From Raffaelea ambrosiae (lineage: Eukaryota > Ascomycota > Sordariomycetes > Ophiostomatales > Ophiostomataceae), in NCBI GenBank assembly GCA_002778195.1, contig PCDI01000003.1:3898583-3962582 (forward strand): a stretch of DNA of 64,000 nucleotides. The letters run 5' to 3'. Of this stretch, positions 1-10,719 are shown in pieces (within the stretch, counting starts at the first letter, position 1; every line of letters starts with the position of its first letter). Position numbers and translations under genes: made by a program. Under the pieces are notes generated by a model that saw nothing but the letters and a program-made list of their open reading frames with translations, made no database searches and was not told where the DNA came from.

Positions 1-1091
1 GCCTTGTAGAGTTTAACGCTCTCCTCGCCGCAGTCCAGACCCATCCAGCCGTCCGGAATGCCGTCCTTGTCCGTGGCATAGCCGACAGTAGCGTTGGCAT
101 CAAATTTGTCAGCTGTGATGTAGTCGACCGGTAAAACCAGCTTCACATTGTTCTTCTCCGCCTTCTCCACCAGCTCCTTGACCGTCTTGGAGCCAGCCTC
201 GTCGAACAGCGAGCCGCCAATGGGGACGTTGTACAGAGTCTTCTTGAAAGTGAAGGCCATGCCGCCGCAGATGATCAGCGTGTTGACCTTGTCTAGCAGG
301 TTATTGACCAGCTGAATTTTGTCAGACACCTTGGCGCCACCCAGAATTGCCAGGAAGGGGCGCTTGGGGTTCTCGAGGGCCTTGGCAAAGTAGTCGAGTT
401 CCTTCTTCATGAGGAAACCGGCGGCTTTCTGTGGCAGCTCGACGCCAACCATGGACGAGTGGGCACGGTGCGCGGTACCGAAAGCATCGTCTAGATGGGG
501 CGAGAAATGGAGAGGTTAGCATTGATGAGCAGAAGAGTAGCAGTTTCAGTAAGTATGGGCCGCAGGTGCTGGAACATCCACCAGCAAAATGGGGTGGTAC
601 GCACTGATGTACACGTCACCAAGCTTGGTCAAGCCCTTGCGGAACTCCTCCACCTTGGCCTTGTCTGCTTTGACCTTGGTGCCGCTCTCGTCGACACCCT
701 TACCCTCCTCCTCGATGTGGAAACGCAGGTTCTCGAGAAGAACAACATCGCCATGGCTGGCCTTGCCCACAATATCCTCAACCTCCGGGCCGACAGAGTC
801 GGGAGCAAAGGTCACCTTCTTGCCCAGGAGCTTCTCCAACTCGGGGACAACAGGAGCCAGGCTGAACTTGGGGTTCACCTTGCCATCCGGACGGCCCAGG
901 TGGGACATCAGAATAACCGTCTTGGCTCCATGATCAAGAGCGTACTTGATCGTCGGAATAGCACCGACAATGCGCTGAGGGTTAGTGACCTTCTTGTCCG
1001 CGTCGAGGGGAACGTTGAAGTCCACGCGAATCAGGACACGCTTGTCCTTGAGGTCAACGTCCTCGATCGAGAGCTTGTTAGAGAGAGACAT
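1..1091 (-). CDS. pgk1: phosphoglycerate kinase (3' end cut by window)
   Basis: This gene encodes the cytosolic glycolytic enzyme that transfers phosphate from 1,3-bisphosphoglycerate to ADP. Two exons are visible, 1091..605 and 490..1, with an intron at 604..491 (GTGCGT donor, CTAG acceptor) that splits the Asn codon of the conserved stretch VYINDAFGTAHRAHSS. The N-terminal domain carries the substrate-binding stretch RVDFNVPLD near residue 22 and the SHLGRPDG loop near residue 63. About 325 of the roughly 418 residues usual for the family are present; the rest lies left of the window. The ATG at 1091 is the only sensible start and gives the usual fungal N-terminus MSLSNKLSI. It is transcribed divergently from the SF3a2 gene. 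Identification is secure from family-specific motifs. Confidence 0.97.
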
Positions 1092-1538
1092 ATTTGAGGG
1101 GGCTTTGGCTGTCGTTTGAATGTTTGTGTGATGGAGATTTGAATTGAGCTCCAGACCGTCTTTTGTCGAAGATGCCTGTAAATAGAGGTCAACGACTGTT
1201 TATCAGGAGATTGATCAGATGTGAGCGGGAAAACAGGAAAACGAGGGGCATCTCCAGGTTTCTAACACCACTCGGAACTAAAATGACTAGCGCAAATGGA
1301 CCAGAGCTCGTTGTTTGCTCCACATGTAGCTCCAGGCACGAGAGAACCCGAAATGTGTAAAAAATCACGTGTGGCTTATGTAAACATTTATTGCGTCTTT
1401 GCCAGAACCTTAGATCCTAGTTACTCATAATTACCGTCTACACACGTTGATCTATGTACACCGCGACGAAGAACACCCGTATGCAGCCACTGTCCCATCG
1501 GCACATACAACAGCTCGATGCTTCGCTGACGGACAACA
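1092..1538. promoter_or_regulatory. divergent intergenic region pgk1 / SF3a2
   Basis: This 447 bp gap between two divergent housekeeping genes must hold both promoters. A TCACGTG (CACGTG E-box core) lies at 1365-1371, about 170 bp before the SF3a2 start. No clear TATA box was found. The E-box role is inferred only; the same 7-mer recurs in several other non-coding gaps of this window. Confidence 0.4.
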
Positions 1539-2288
1539 ATGGACTATCAGAATCGAGTGGGATCCAAGTTCGGCGGCGGTGGAGTCGCATCGCATAGCGT
1601 AACAAATGCCGACCGACGAGAACGCCTGCGCAAGCTCGCCCTAGAGTCGATCGACCTCGAGAAAGACCCCTACTTTTTCAGAAACCATGTGGGATCATTT
1701 GAGTGTAGGCTGTGTCTTACAGTTCATCAGAATGATGGCTCCTACCTAGCTCATACACAGGGCAAAAAACACCAGACAAACCTGGCACGGCGAGCAGCAA
1801 AAGAACAGCGTGAGGGCAATCGCAAAGACATCGACCCCGCGACAGGCTTGCCAGTCGGAGTGGCTGGTGCTGGATTCTCTGCACTCGGTTTCGGTGCGAA
1901 TGGTCAACCGGCTCGACGACCTACATATATCGGCCGCCCAGGATACAAGATCGTGAAAATTCGGGACCCGGTGACGCGACAGGCCGGCCTCCTCTTCCAG
2001 CTACAATACCCTGACATCGGACAAGACGTGACGCCGCGATGGCAGGTCACGAGCGCCTTCAGTCAGCGTGTCGAGGAACCGGATCGGAATTTTCAATACC
2101 TTCTCGTGGCTGCCGACCCTTACGAGACATGCGGCTTCAAGATTCCCGCTCGAGAACTCGATCGGCGGGACGGACGCACCTTTGACTACTGGGACCGTGA
2201 TGCCCATGAATACTGGGTGCAGGTTCTTTTTGTTACGGAGCGCGAGGAGCAGTTCAATGCTGCACCTGGATTGATGGGACGGCCGTGA
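1539..2288 (+). CDS. splicing factor 3a subunit 2 (SF3a66/Prp11-like)
   Basis: This intronless gene of 249 residues encodes the Prp11/SF3a66 subunit of the U2 snRNP SF3a complex, which acts in prespliceosome assembly in the nucleus. The N-terminus MDYQNRVGSKFGGGG is close to invariant in the family. A matrin-type C2H2 zinc finger is visible with C56, C59, H72 and H78, followed by the GKKHQTNLARR stretch. The C-terminal half contains the conserved GRPGYKIVKIRDP and FEIPARE-like (here FKIPARELDR) segments. Fungal orthologues are short and lack the long proline-rich tail of the animal protein, so the length fits. The start was chosen because it begins the conserved N-terminus. It converges with the COT1 kinase gene downstream. 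Confidence 0.95.
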   Translation: MDYQNRVGSKFGGGGVASHSVTNADRRERLRKLALESIDLEKDPYFFRNHVGSFECRLCLTVHQNDGSYLAHTQGKKHQTNLARRAAKEQREGNRKDIDPATGLPVGVAGAGFSALGFGANGQPARRPTYIGRPGYKIVKIRDPVTRQAGLLFQLQYPDIGQDVTPRWQVTSAFSQRVEEPDRNFQYLLVAADPYETCGFKIPARELDRRDGRTFDYWDRDAHEYWVQVLFVTEREEQFNAAPGLMGRP

Positions 2289-2942
2289 AGCCAAAGCAAC
2301 AACTAGGTGTGCGCATGTACATGGCACATGATGGGGCAGGAGCAGGGAAACGAGGAGTCAGCATGGCAAAAATAACGGGGACCTAGTGCGTAGGGCCTAT
2401 GTGGGTATGACAATTCTATAGTACTCGAACAAAGATAATTTTTGTTTTTCGAGGCTAACAATTTCAGAAGCAATTTGAATAACAGCCAAATTGCACGGGG
2501 CCATACATGCTGGCATGGATCGTGCGGCAGATGCGCAGTAAGCTCTGATCGATTGTTGTGAGGTCAACCCTTACGACCTGGTCACTTGATGTCATTGTCC
2601 TATTCAAGCACAGTCTAGTTAGCACACGGTTACGCTGCTTAACAGACTAGTTCATCTTCAGACAATTTAGCCAGAGACAAGGAAAACACCCCAACTCCAG
2701 ACACCATACGAACCATAATACACGCATATGTTAATGCAGAGATTACGACAGAAATGATACAAGGAAGTTTTACGCAAGCCAGGTCAGGTGTGATCGATAC
2801 GTTTATATTAGTTTTACGCTTATAGTTTACCAATAGATTCAAAAGTCCCTGTCCAACGGCGGGGCGCTCACACTCTTTTTCATCCGTGCTATTCCTCCCA
2901 TTTGGCAATGGCTGATAATATATTGCCTTTCTTCAAGACTGT
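2289..2942. other. convergent intergenic region
   Basis: This 654 bp region lies between the ends of SF3a2 and the COT1 kinase gene and should contain both 3' untranslated regions and poly(A) sites. It is fairly AT-rich. No gene, RNA or repeat was recognised in it. Confidence 0.5.
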
Positions 2943-5368
2943 CTATCTGAAGTTGTTGTCGAATCGCTTGAACGTGTAGCCAATGAAAGGGAGACTCATC
3001 TCTGGGCTTTCCTCTTGGTGAGCAGTGGCGCGGCCTTGTGTGGCCTGCTGTGCTCTAAGGAGAGTTGCATTGTCCGTCTGGTCGATTTCGTCAGTGGGGA
3101 AGTATGTCGTGTCGATGTTGGATGTCAGGCGTGGCTCGAAGGGAGCACGAATCCGTCGAAGACTTTCAAATTCGACGCCTCTGAAGAACGCGTGATTTTT
3201 TATTTCATGTGCTCCTCCACGTCCCAGTCGGTTCTCGGTGTTGCAAATGAGGCTGGAAGCAACATTAGTCCCGGAAAGAAATCCCAAGTCATGAGCCAAC
3301 CGAACGTGCGGGTTCGGAGGAAGAGAACAAAAAGCACGAGCAAAAGAAATCAGAGAAGAGGCGGAAGAACAATACACAGCGATCGGGAAGCCAAAACAGG
3401 AGGCATGAAAGTGCCGGGGCTGAGAAGATACATACCTTCGGATTAGGTTTTCGGCCTCCACACCTAGCTGGATGTCGTCCGGGAAATACAAGCTTTGGCG
3501 CCAGGTGACAATTTTATGATAAGTGTCATGACGGTCTTCGGCACAGAAGGGCGGCCAGCCAACCAGGCATTCGAACATGATTGTGCCCAGAGACCACCAG
3601 TCGCAGTCGAAGCTGTAGCCGTGGCCGGTGAAAATCTCCGGGGCGATGTAGTCGGGCGTTCCGACCGTTGAGTAAGCCATCAGCCGGCGAGATCGACGCC
3701 AGTCATTAATCTGAGCCCGATTGCTGACAGTTAGGTTGATTTGGTCTATGGCGATCGAATTTCGGTCTCCTCTTGGTCGGCTACTCTTTCCCTGGAGCAG
3801 TTGCTGGTAGTAGTTGTTGTCATGAAGTTTGTGGAAGCCCGTGGAGAGGCCAAAATCAGTCAGCTTGACGTGTCCGCCACGGTCAAGTAGGATGTTGTCC
3901 GGTTTGATATCACTGTGAAATAGAGTGGGACATTGGTTAATTTCTTTGCGTATCACACTGCCATGCTGCTCTAGTGTCGTGGCAAGGAGGCGAAGCAGGG
4001 ACGCAGCTCACCGATGAATGAACCCGAGCTTGTGGACAGCTTCAATGGCCAAAACGATCTCGGCGATGTAGAAGCGGGTGATATCTTCAGAGAAGATCTC
4101 GTACTTGATCAGCATTGTCATCAAATCGCCTCCGGGTAAAAACTCCATCAACATATAAAGGAAGTTTGTGTCCTGGAAGGTGGTGTAGAGCTTAACCACC
4201 CAAGGACTGTCAGACTCTGCCAGGATGTCTCTCTCAGCACGGACATGGGCCAGCTGGTCTCTTTTGAACATTTCTGTCTTGACCAATGACTTCATGGCAT
4301 AAACCTTGTTGTCGGCCTTTTTCTGCACGAGCTTGACTTCACCAAAGGCGCCCTTGCCGATGATCTTGACGGTCGTATAGTTCTCTGGCTTGTCTTTGGT
4401 GCGGAGGAAGCGTAGGTACGAGCCCTCGCGGCGACCAGCCGTGGACCATATCTGCTCCTTCCGGGCGGTCGATTGGTTGGGCTCAGCAAGTTTCTGTTCC
4501 ATCTCAGACTGCCTATATGAGGGGATTGCGTCAGCATGATTCGGTCCGCAGATGAACGTAACAAAGACCCGAGTTATGGTCCAGGAGGAGTTGGGCCGGG
4601 AGGGGGAGCCTACCTTTGGTTTCTTTCCCTGGCGCGCTTGACACTGTCCTTAAAGAAATCAGCAGCCAGCTGCGAGCATTTCTTCTGGTTGCTGTTGGCA
4701 TTGGGGCCGTATCGATCTGGGTTTCGCTCGGGAGCGGGTTGAAACTCCAGCCTGCTCGAATGGACGGGCTGCGTCGGCATAGGATTGTTCATGTAGCTGT
4801 TGTAGCTAACTTGGTAGCCCGTGGCACCGGCAGTCCTTGGCCGCTGAGAAGGAGACTGTCCCCGGCTGGCATAGGTAGCCGCGCGGGTCGCGCCGCCCAG
4901 ATTCTGGTGGGAGAACTGGTGGGCGAGGCCCGTATTGGGGTCATTGCTGGAGGCACCGGGGGTGTTGGACCGCGGCTGGTAGATGTTGTTTGAAATGCCA
5001 GGCGAGGTAACAGAGCTAAGGACAGCATTGCTGTTGTTCAGAGTTGTGCCGCTAGAATAGTCCACGCCAGGCGGTGCCAGTTGCTGAGCAGAGTATGTAG
5101 GTGTATACTGGCTTTGAGCGAAGTACCCCGAGGACGTATAGCTGCTCTGGTACTGCTGGGCCTGCTGCGAGGAGGCCACGCCGACACTGGGGGAGGCTGC
5201 CTGTTGCTGGCCGGCGACTGGGAAGACTGGCTGTGGAAATGTGGAGGGCGTTGTGGGATACGCCCTGTCGGCGGCAGGGAGACGGTCGGCGGCGAGGTTG
5301 CTGCCGCCATTGGCATTGGCATTGTTGGCGTTGAAGTTGAGGTAGAGACGGCTACCCTGGCTGTCCAT
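2943..5368 (-). CDS. cot1: NDR-family serine/threonine kinase COT1
   Basis: This is the NDR/LATS-type AGC kinase that, with a MOB partner, controls polar hyphal growth and septation (Neurospora COT-1, yeast Cbk1). Exons are 5368..4614, 4512..4012, 3912..3436 and 3252..2943, giving 680 residues. Residues 1 to about 250 are Gln/Asn/Ser-rich and beginning MDSQGSRLYLNF, with the TTPSTFPQPVFP motif of Sordariomycete COT1. The kinase shows the glycine loop GKGAFGEV (about 305), the lysine in YAMK (326), HRDIKPDN (about 418), DFG, a long basic insert before the activation site MAYSTVGTPDY, and the C-terminal hydrophobic motif FIGYTFKRF, all NDR hallmarks. An in-frame ATG at 5563 would add 65 residues, but the start at 5368 fits the family. 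The third intron (183 nt) is stop-free and in frame. It is divergent from TIM54. Confidence 0.95.
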
Positions 5369-6516
5369 CTTGGCTGCTGCTGGCGTTGGTAGCGAAGGAT
5401 GTTGGAGTTGAAGCAGCTCTCTAAAAAAACGGAGGCCGATAAAGGGCGAGGCGCTGTAACAGTTAATACACGCACACGCATATGTCAAGGCCCAGCAAGA
5501 AGCACGTCGGAAAGGAACTCGAGGCTGTTTCTCGCGCGCTAGCAAAAAAGAATCGCGTGCCATACGATGGCAAACAGCGGTAAAGGCGAGGCAACATGCA
5601 CGCTGCCAGACAAAGCAAGGAAGATATCTCCATACCTAATTTGTGTTATTTGCTTCACTGCGCTCGGTAGACGTTACTGCGAATGTTAGCCCCAGTGGTA
5701 ATGTCCAGGAGATGGCGATGTGTGTGGTCTGGGAGGCGTCAAAAGGGGACGGGAAGTTGTGGCGTTAAGCGGTGAAACAAGGAGGGTTAGAAAAGGGGGG
5801 GATAACTAGAGTGTGCGAGTTTGCACATGAGGAATAATAGCCCCCTATTCCAAACCCGTTGAGAACCCTGCACGCGTATTGGAAGACCCTCCAGCCCCGC
5901 CTTCCGCTCTCAAGTCTGTACTCAGAGTAAGGCGCTAATTCGACCCCGCTAAGCTGTCATAAGGAGCTGGAGCAGCCCTGAATCTTCAATTCCAGGGTGA
6001 GTCCTGCTATTAACCCCTTCCGGTGTCTCTGGGCGATAAAGCTGGCCATAAAATGCATTGCGAATATTTCAGCGCTTAGCTGCTATGCAAGAAATGAAGA
6101 CTGCAGCTGGTGAGCGCAATAGAACTATCCTCTGTTCTACCCCCAAAAAGGCCTTCAACAGTTTCAACCATGTCTGATGTCCTCGACCTCAGACCTACTG
6201 TTTTAGTAGGTATGTACAGTTGGGCAAAGTCAGGTGACCACCGGCTATCGCATGTTTTATCGCATCAGTGGTAATCTTATCACTGCGGGCATCAGCTTTT
6301 TTTTCATCAGTTCTCTGCACCCAACTCGCCAGAGTCGCATTGAAACGGCAGTCTACATTTGCCCTACATCTTCACGAAGGAGCGAAAGTGAACAATGCCG
6401 GTAGCGATTCCTAGAATCATACCACGGGTATGATAAATCTTGACTTGAACTTAAGAAAAACACACATGCAAACGCTATTTCGCTCTTTTTCACCCTACCA
6501 ACAAACGACTACAATA
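5369..6516. promoter_or_regulatory. divergent intergenic region cot1 / tim54
   Basis: This 1.15 kb gap holds the promoters and leaders of two divergent genes. The part nearest cot1 stays open in frame to an ATG at 5563, so a long 5' leader or alternative start is possible. A T-run occurs near 6298-6304. No RNA gene or repeat was recognised. Confidence 0.4.
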
Positions 6517-7975
6517 ATGTCAACCACTAAACCTGTAAGTCTAGGGCGTGCTTCACCGTTGTTTCGGCAGATATTCTTCCGGTTTTCTTGTTGGAATTCA
6601 CTGGTTCTACGAGCTCACATAGTTTATAAAGAAGCAGAACCCGGCATTGCGCCTTCTAGGCCTGCCCAACTTTCCGAGCAAGCTGCCGTCACGTAACTGG
6701 CTCATATTCTGGGGAGTGACAACATCCTTTGCCGCTGCGATAATATACGATCGTCGTGAGAAGCGGAGGGCGACGGCTAGATGGGCAGCTGCAGTCGCAC
6801 CTCTGTCTAAAGAACCAATTTCGACCCCAAGCGCTATGCCGCGCAAGATCACCATTTTTCTTGAGTCTCCACCCGGTGACGGTCTGCGGGTTGCTCAGAA
6901 CCATTTTGCCGAATATGTCAAGCCAGTACTTGCTAGAAGTGGCCTAGATTGGGAGTTTGTTATTGGACGGCGGCAGGGCGACGTGCGAGCAGTCGTCGCT
7001 GAGCGTGTGAGGAGAGCCCGGAGGGGCGTGGAACAAGACCCGAATGCACCACATCCCGATTTGGCGACGGATGAAGATGTAATTGAGGCGATTCGGAAAC
7101 GAAATGGTATCGCAGAATATGATGGGATTCGAGGAGACATAGTCATCGGCCGCCACACTTGGAAAGAGTATGTCCGAGGACTACACGAGGGCTGGTTAGG
7201 GCCCCTCTCTCCACCAGAACTGCCCACGCGAGAGCCATTACCCGAACCAGTCGGCCAAACAGCTGCCTTGCCCAGCTCAACGGAAGACAGCGGCGATACT
7301 ACTACTCCTTCTGCTTCGGATTCGACAGACTCTACTGCTATGCCCGACGGTAAGAAGCATAAGGAGCCGGTTCAGCCGCAGCCATACAATACCACTGACC
7401 AGTACCCGTCGAGCGCACTGCCACGGTTCATTCCGGCTGAACTGACCCCGAGCGTGCCAGTGCCCTTCCCACACCTCCTGGGGGTTCTCAACACCCCAAC
7501 TCGCCTGGCACGCTATTTGAACAGGCGGAAACTGGCCGATAGTATTGGCCGCGAAGTTGCTTCCGCGTGTTTCTGCACCTATCGCGAGTATCGCGAGGGG
7601 CTTGACAGATATGAGCAAGACGGAATCCTCGAACACGAAGAACGGGACTGGGTCAAAACTGTCTGGAAAGAACAGCCGTGCGCACAAGCGGAAGACTCAG
7701 AATTCAAATCAGACGAGTTCAAGGCATCTCCAGCAACGACAAAAGAGAGACTGTGGGCATCGCCTATTGTCATGGACCCACGTATAGCATCTCGCATGCG
7801 ACGGTTTTCTCTGACTCCTGAAGAAGAGCAAAAGGCCCGACAACTGGTCGTGCCAGAAGAGGAGATAGAAGGTTGGACAAAAGGTAAATTCCGCCAGCTT
7901 GGCCGTTGGGTGGCACAACAATGGACCGGTGACCGAAAGATGCCATACATCGGGAATATAGACGACGCCGAGTAG
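6517..7975 (+). CDS. tim54: mitochondrial inner membrane translocase subunit TIM54
   Basis: TIM54 is a subunit of the TIM22 complex, which inserts carrier proteins into the mitochondrial inner membrane. The first coding exon is only 18 nt (6517..6534, MSTTKP); a 103 nt intron follows and exon 2 runs 6638..7975, giving 451 residues. The join creates the conserved NPALRLLGLPNF. Just after it come the family signature KLPSRNWLIFW, a single membrane segment (about residues 28-43), and YDRREKRRATARWAAAVAPL. A second conserved block begins MPRKITIFLESPPGDGL. An acidic/Ser-rich middle and a conserved C-terminal domain complete it. The small first exon would be missed by an ORF scan, because exon 2 contains no ATG before the conserved start. 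The gene is divergent from cot1 and converges with the NIP30-domain gene. Confidence 0.93.
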
Positions 7976-8196
7976 GTTCAGGCAGGCTACAGCCTCAGGC
8001 ATAATTATATCTAGAAATCTGTAATATAAACAAAATCTCCATTGATATCTTCGAGATTCATAGTACGACTTGGACCACAGAAACGGGAAGCCCAAAATGC
8101 ACACATGACCAAAAACTTGGCTGGGCGATCGACCATAGATTACTCTTGAATAACGATGTCCTTCATGTCACAAAAGCTGCCCACCTCTGCATGTTT

Positions 8197-9150
8197 TCAG
8201 TCATCGTCTGAATTCCCAACGTCCGAGCCATAGTCCACCAAAAGGCCCCTCTCCGCTGCTCTTCCTCCAGTGGGCAGACTTCCTATTAATGTCACTGGCG
8301 AAACGACCCGATTAGGTGTTGTGTTCGGATCGTCTTCCTTAGAGTCCTGAGCTTTGCCTTTATCAGCATTGGCAGTGCTTGCCCTTTTCTCCGTTTCTTT
8401 TCCCCCTTCGTCCTTCGAATTGGATAGAAATGGCTTGCGCCTGGTTTGTTTGGATGCCCCCGTCTTGTCTTCTCGACGTTTTCGCTTCCGGTTGCTCGTG
8501 CCAGCAGACACATGCCAGCCTTTACCGTCAACATCGGCATCATCAACCAGCCCGGATATATCATCTTCTAGACCAGCTGTGGGACTTGTGCCTGTTTCGT
8601 TTTCGTCCCGGGCAGACTCCAGTCCGCTCCTGGCCAAGCGTCCTTGTCTTTCTTGGGCTTGTCGGAATTGATCCAGGCCTTCTTGAGTCTCTCTTTTAAC
8701 CCGATCTTCTTCCGCCCGCGATGATGCAGCAAGGCCGTCGAGAAAATCAATGTCATCTTCATCCAAAGGCCGAAACTGGTTCTTTAGCCTGTGAGATTCT
8801 TCGAAGGCAGCTTGCTTGGCCGCTGCAATGAACAACCAGACGAGAAGGAACACATGTTAGCTATACGACTATACGCACACGGCCTGACAACAGAAGAACC
8901 GGAGCGACTCGCCTTTATTTGCCTGGAGAACATCATACAGGCTTCTTTCGCCGTCTTTGTTGGCTGCAGCTCTTGCTTCTGCCCGTTTTTGCCTGTCTTG
9001 CTGGAGCTCTCGTTCTACGGCCTCCCAATCGTGTTTGTGGCGAGCTTCTGCCCCTGACATAACATGCCTTGAGTTAGAGGTTAAGGCAGTCTCAGAGCTC
9101 TCACCGCTTGCTGTATTAATCGCTCCACCAGAGACAAATCGAGAAGACAT
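8197..9150 (-). CDS. NIP30/FAM192A (Fyv6) family protein
   Basis: The N-terminus MSSRFVSGGAI and the downstream DDIDFLDGL stretch identify the NIP30 domain of the FAM192A/Fyv6 family. In yeast the family member Fyv6 acts in the second step of splicing; the animal protein binds the PA28-gamma proteasome activator. Exons are 9150..8913 and 8822..8197, giving 287 residues. The only workable intron (8912..8823, 90 nt) has a GC donor (AAAG|GCGAGT) and a normal GCAG acceptor; it joins the helix as QANKAAKQAAFEE. The N-terminal half is a charged coiled-coil-like helix. The C-terminal third is low-complexity, Lys/Arg/Ser-rich with a nuclear-localisation-like RKRKRRED and an acidic tail. The family call is strong; the exact molecular role here is inferred. 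Confidence 0.85.
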
Positions 9151-10719
9151 GGCGACACACTCCAGGACAATGACGATGGGCACTGGTCATAGTTGGGCAT
9201 TGTTGGAGAGGCGAAGCTAAGTGGGGTGTAGACTGTGCTTAGCATAATTTCAGTCTGGTAACTACCCCTTCCCACCCTGCAAAAACACAGGTCTGTATTA
9301 CTCACGCAGTGAAGCTTGCTGGAATCGAATTTGCTAACTGTCAATCTTTGAATTACCTATTGGTTCTTGTATTTGCAACTTGTTACTTTTTGGCTGTTAT
9401 GCCAATCGTTCCTTTGCTTTTCTTCTCAATTTTTTTGTGGCTAGAATAGGTAGGATTGTCCTAATTTCTGATGCAAATGTGCCGCCATTCAGAGTCATAC
9501 ACGTCTCGATAGCTCATATGTGCGCAACGTTACAAGAACCAAATGAACAAATGAGCGCTCACACCCTCAACTCAGCCTCGCAGCACAATGAACCGCCGAC
9601 GTGAGAACAAATAGAGAAAAGAAGGAGAAAATTGGGGGGAAAAGAAAGAAAAAAATAAGCAGAGCCAAAAATCCCAACATCTGCTACACCAACCCATACA
9701 TTTTCTGAATACACTCCCTATCTAACCCAGGTGGCAATCATTTGTGGTGACAAGACGAGAGCTGTGTGAAAAGGTAGTTGTATACCCCCAGATGGCGTCC
9801 ATAATGAACACAACAATGCCGAAAAGTGATATGGGCGACAAACAAACACGATTTTCGAAGTGAGAAAATAAAACAAGAAACAACAAAAAGAAATGATTCG
9901 GGTGAACAGAATGAATAAAGTAAAAGCCGCAGAACAAATGAAGGTAGAAAAAAACGAAGTAAAATGAGACAAAGGGCAACAGCCCCCTTGACGTGGACAA
10001 CCCGCACAGGCGACAGGCGCCCTAAAGCTCGATTGATAGCCCATTCGTATCGCCATTTTTTGTGACCATTGCCCCGATACCAGCTCGCCCCCTGGTTTTG
10101 CTGTCGATGAGGACTTGCCAGACACTTCTTGCCTGGTGATTCTTCAGTGGTCACAGACTTTGTGTCGAAGGAGTAATAAAAGCGTCGTAGCCCAAAGACA
10201 GCAGCTGAAACAGTACCGGTGGCGTAAAAGAAAATGTAGAAGTAGACAAACTTTTTTAGAGGAAAAATCGTGGGAAAAAAAAACTTAGTCGTCAAAAAAT
10301 GTGTGGTGTTGACCATCCCAAAATGAGTCAAGAGAAAAAGAATCCTTTCTAAAAAATGCAGACTCCGAAAGAAAACCCCAATAAAAGCATGTGCGTGAAC
10401 CCCCTTCCAAAAAACGCCAGCTATGAATATTGCCGACCCGTATACCGATAATAAAATATGTTCATTAGGTGGTGGAGAAAAAAACTCGTCAAAGCCCTGA
10501 AGTTCAGGAAAAAAAAATATGAAGTCGCCGAATGACATGTAAAATGTGTCCAGAATGTATCAGTGTAATGGAAGGGGTCAGATCTAGAAGGGGAAAAAGG
10601 CTGATAGAAAGCTGGGTCACCGGTATCAGGCCGTCTCGTACCTACTGAGTTGGTAGGCAGTGCAGAGTGAACAATATCGAGTGACAATGACAGCTGTTGG
10701 TGAGCTACGGGCTTTCGTT
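9151..10719. other. intergenic, AT-rich, probable cyclin 3' UTR
   Basis: This 1.57 kb stretch lies between the start of the NIP30-domain gene and the end of the cyclin gene, both on the minus strand. It is rich in A-runs on the plus strand (for example 9600-9660 and 9840-9960). The 266-codon minus ORF at 9738..10538 is dominated by Phe and Leu from these T-runs and shows no domain, so it is not called as a gene. Confidence 0.4.

Noticed and set aside
546..1097. Plus-strand ORFs of 114-200 codons across the pgk1 gene
   Set aside because: They are shadows of the conserved pgk1 reading frame on the other strand.
9738..10538. 266-codon minus-strand ORF between the NIP30-domain gene and the cyclin gene
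   Set aside because: Composition is driven by T-runs (Phe/Leu clusters), with no domain, no conserved-looking segment and a position that suits the cyclin 3' UTR.
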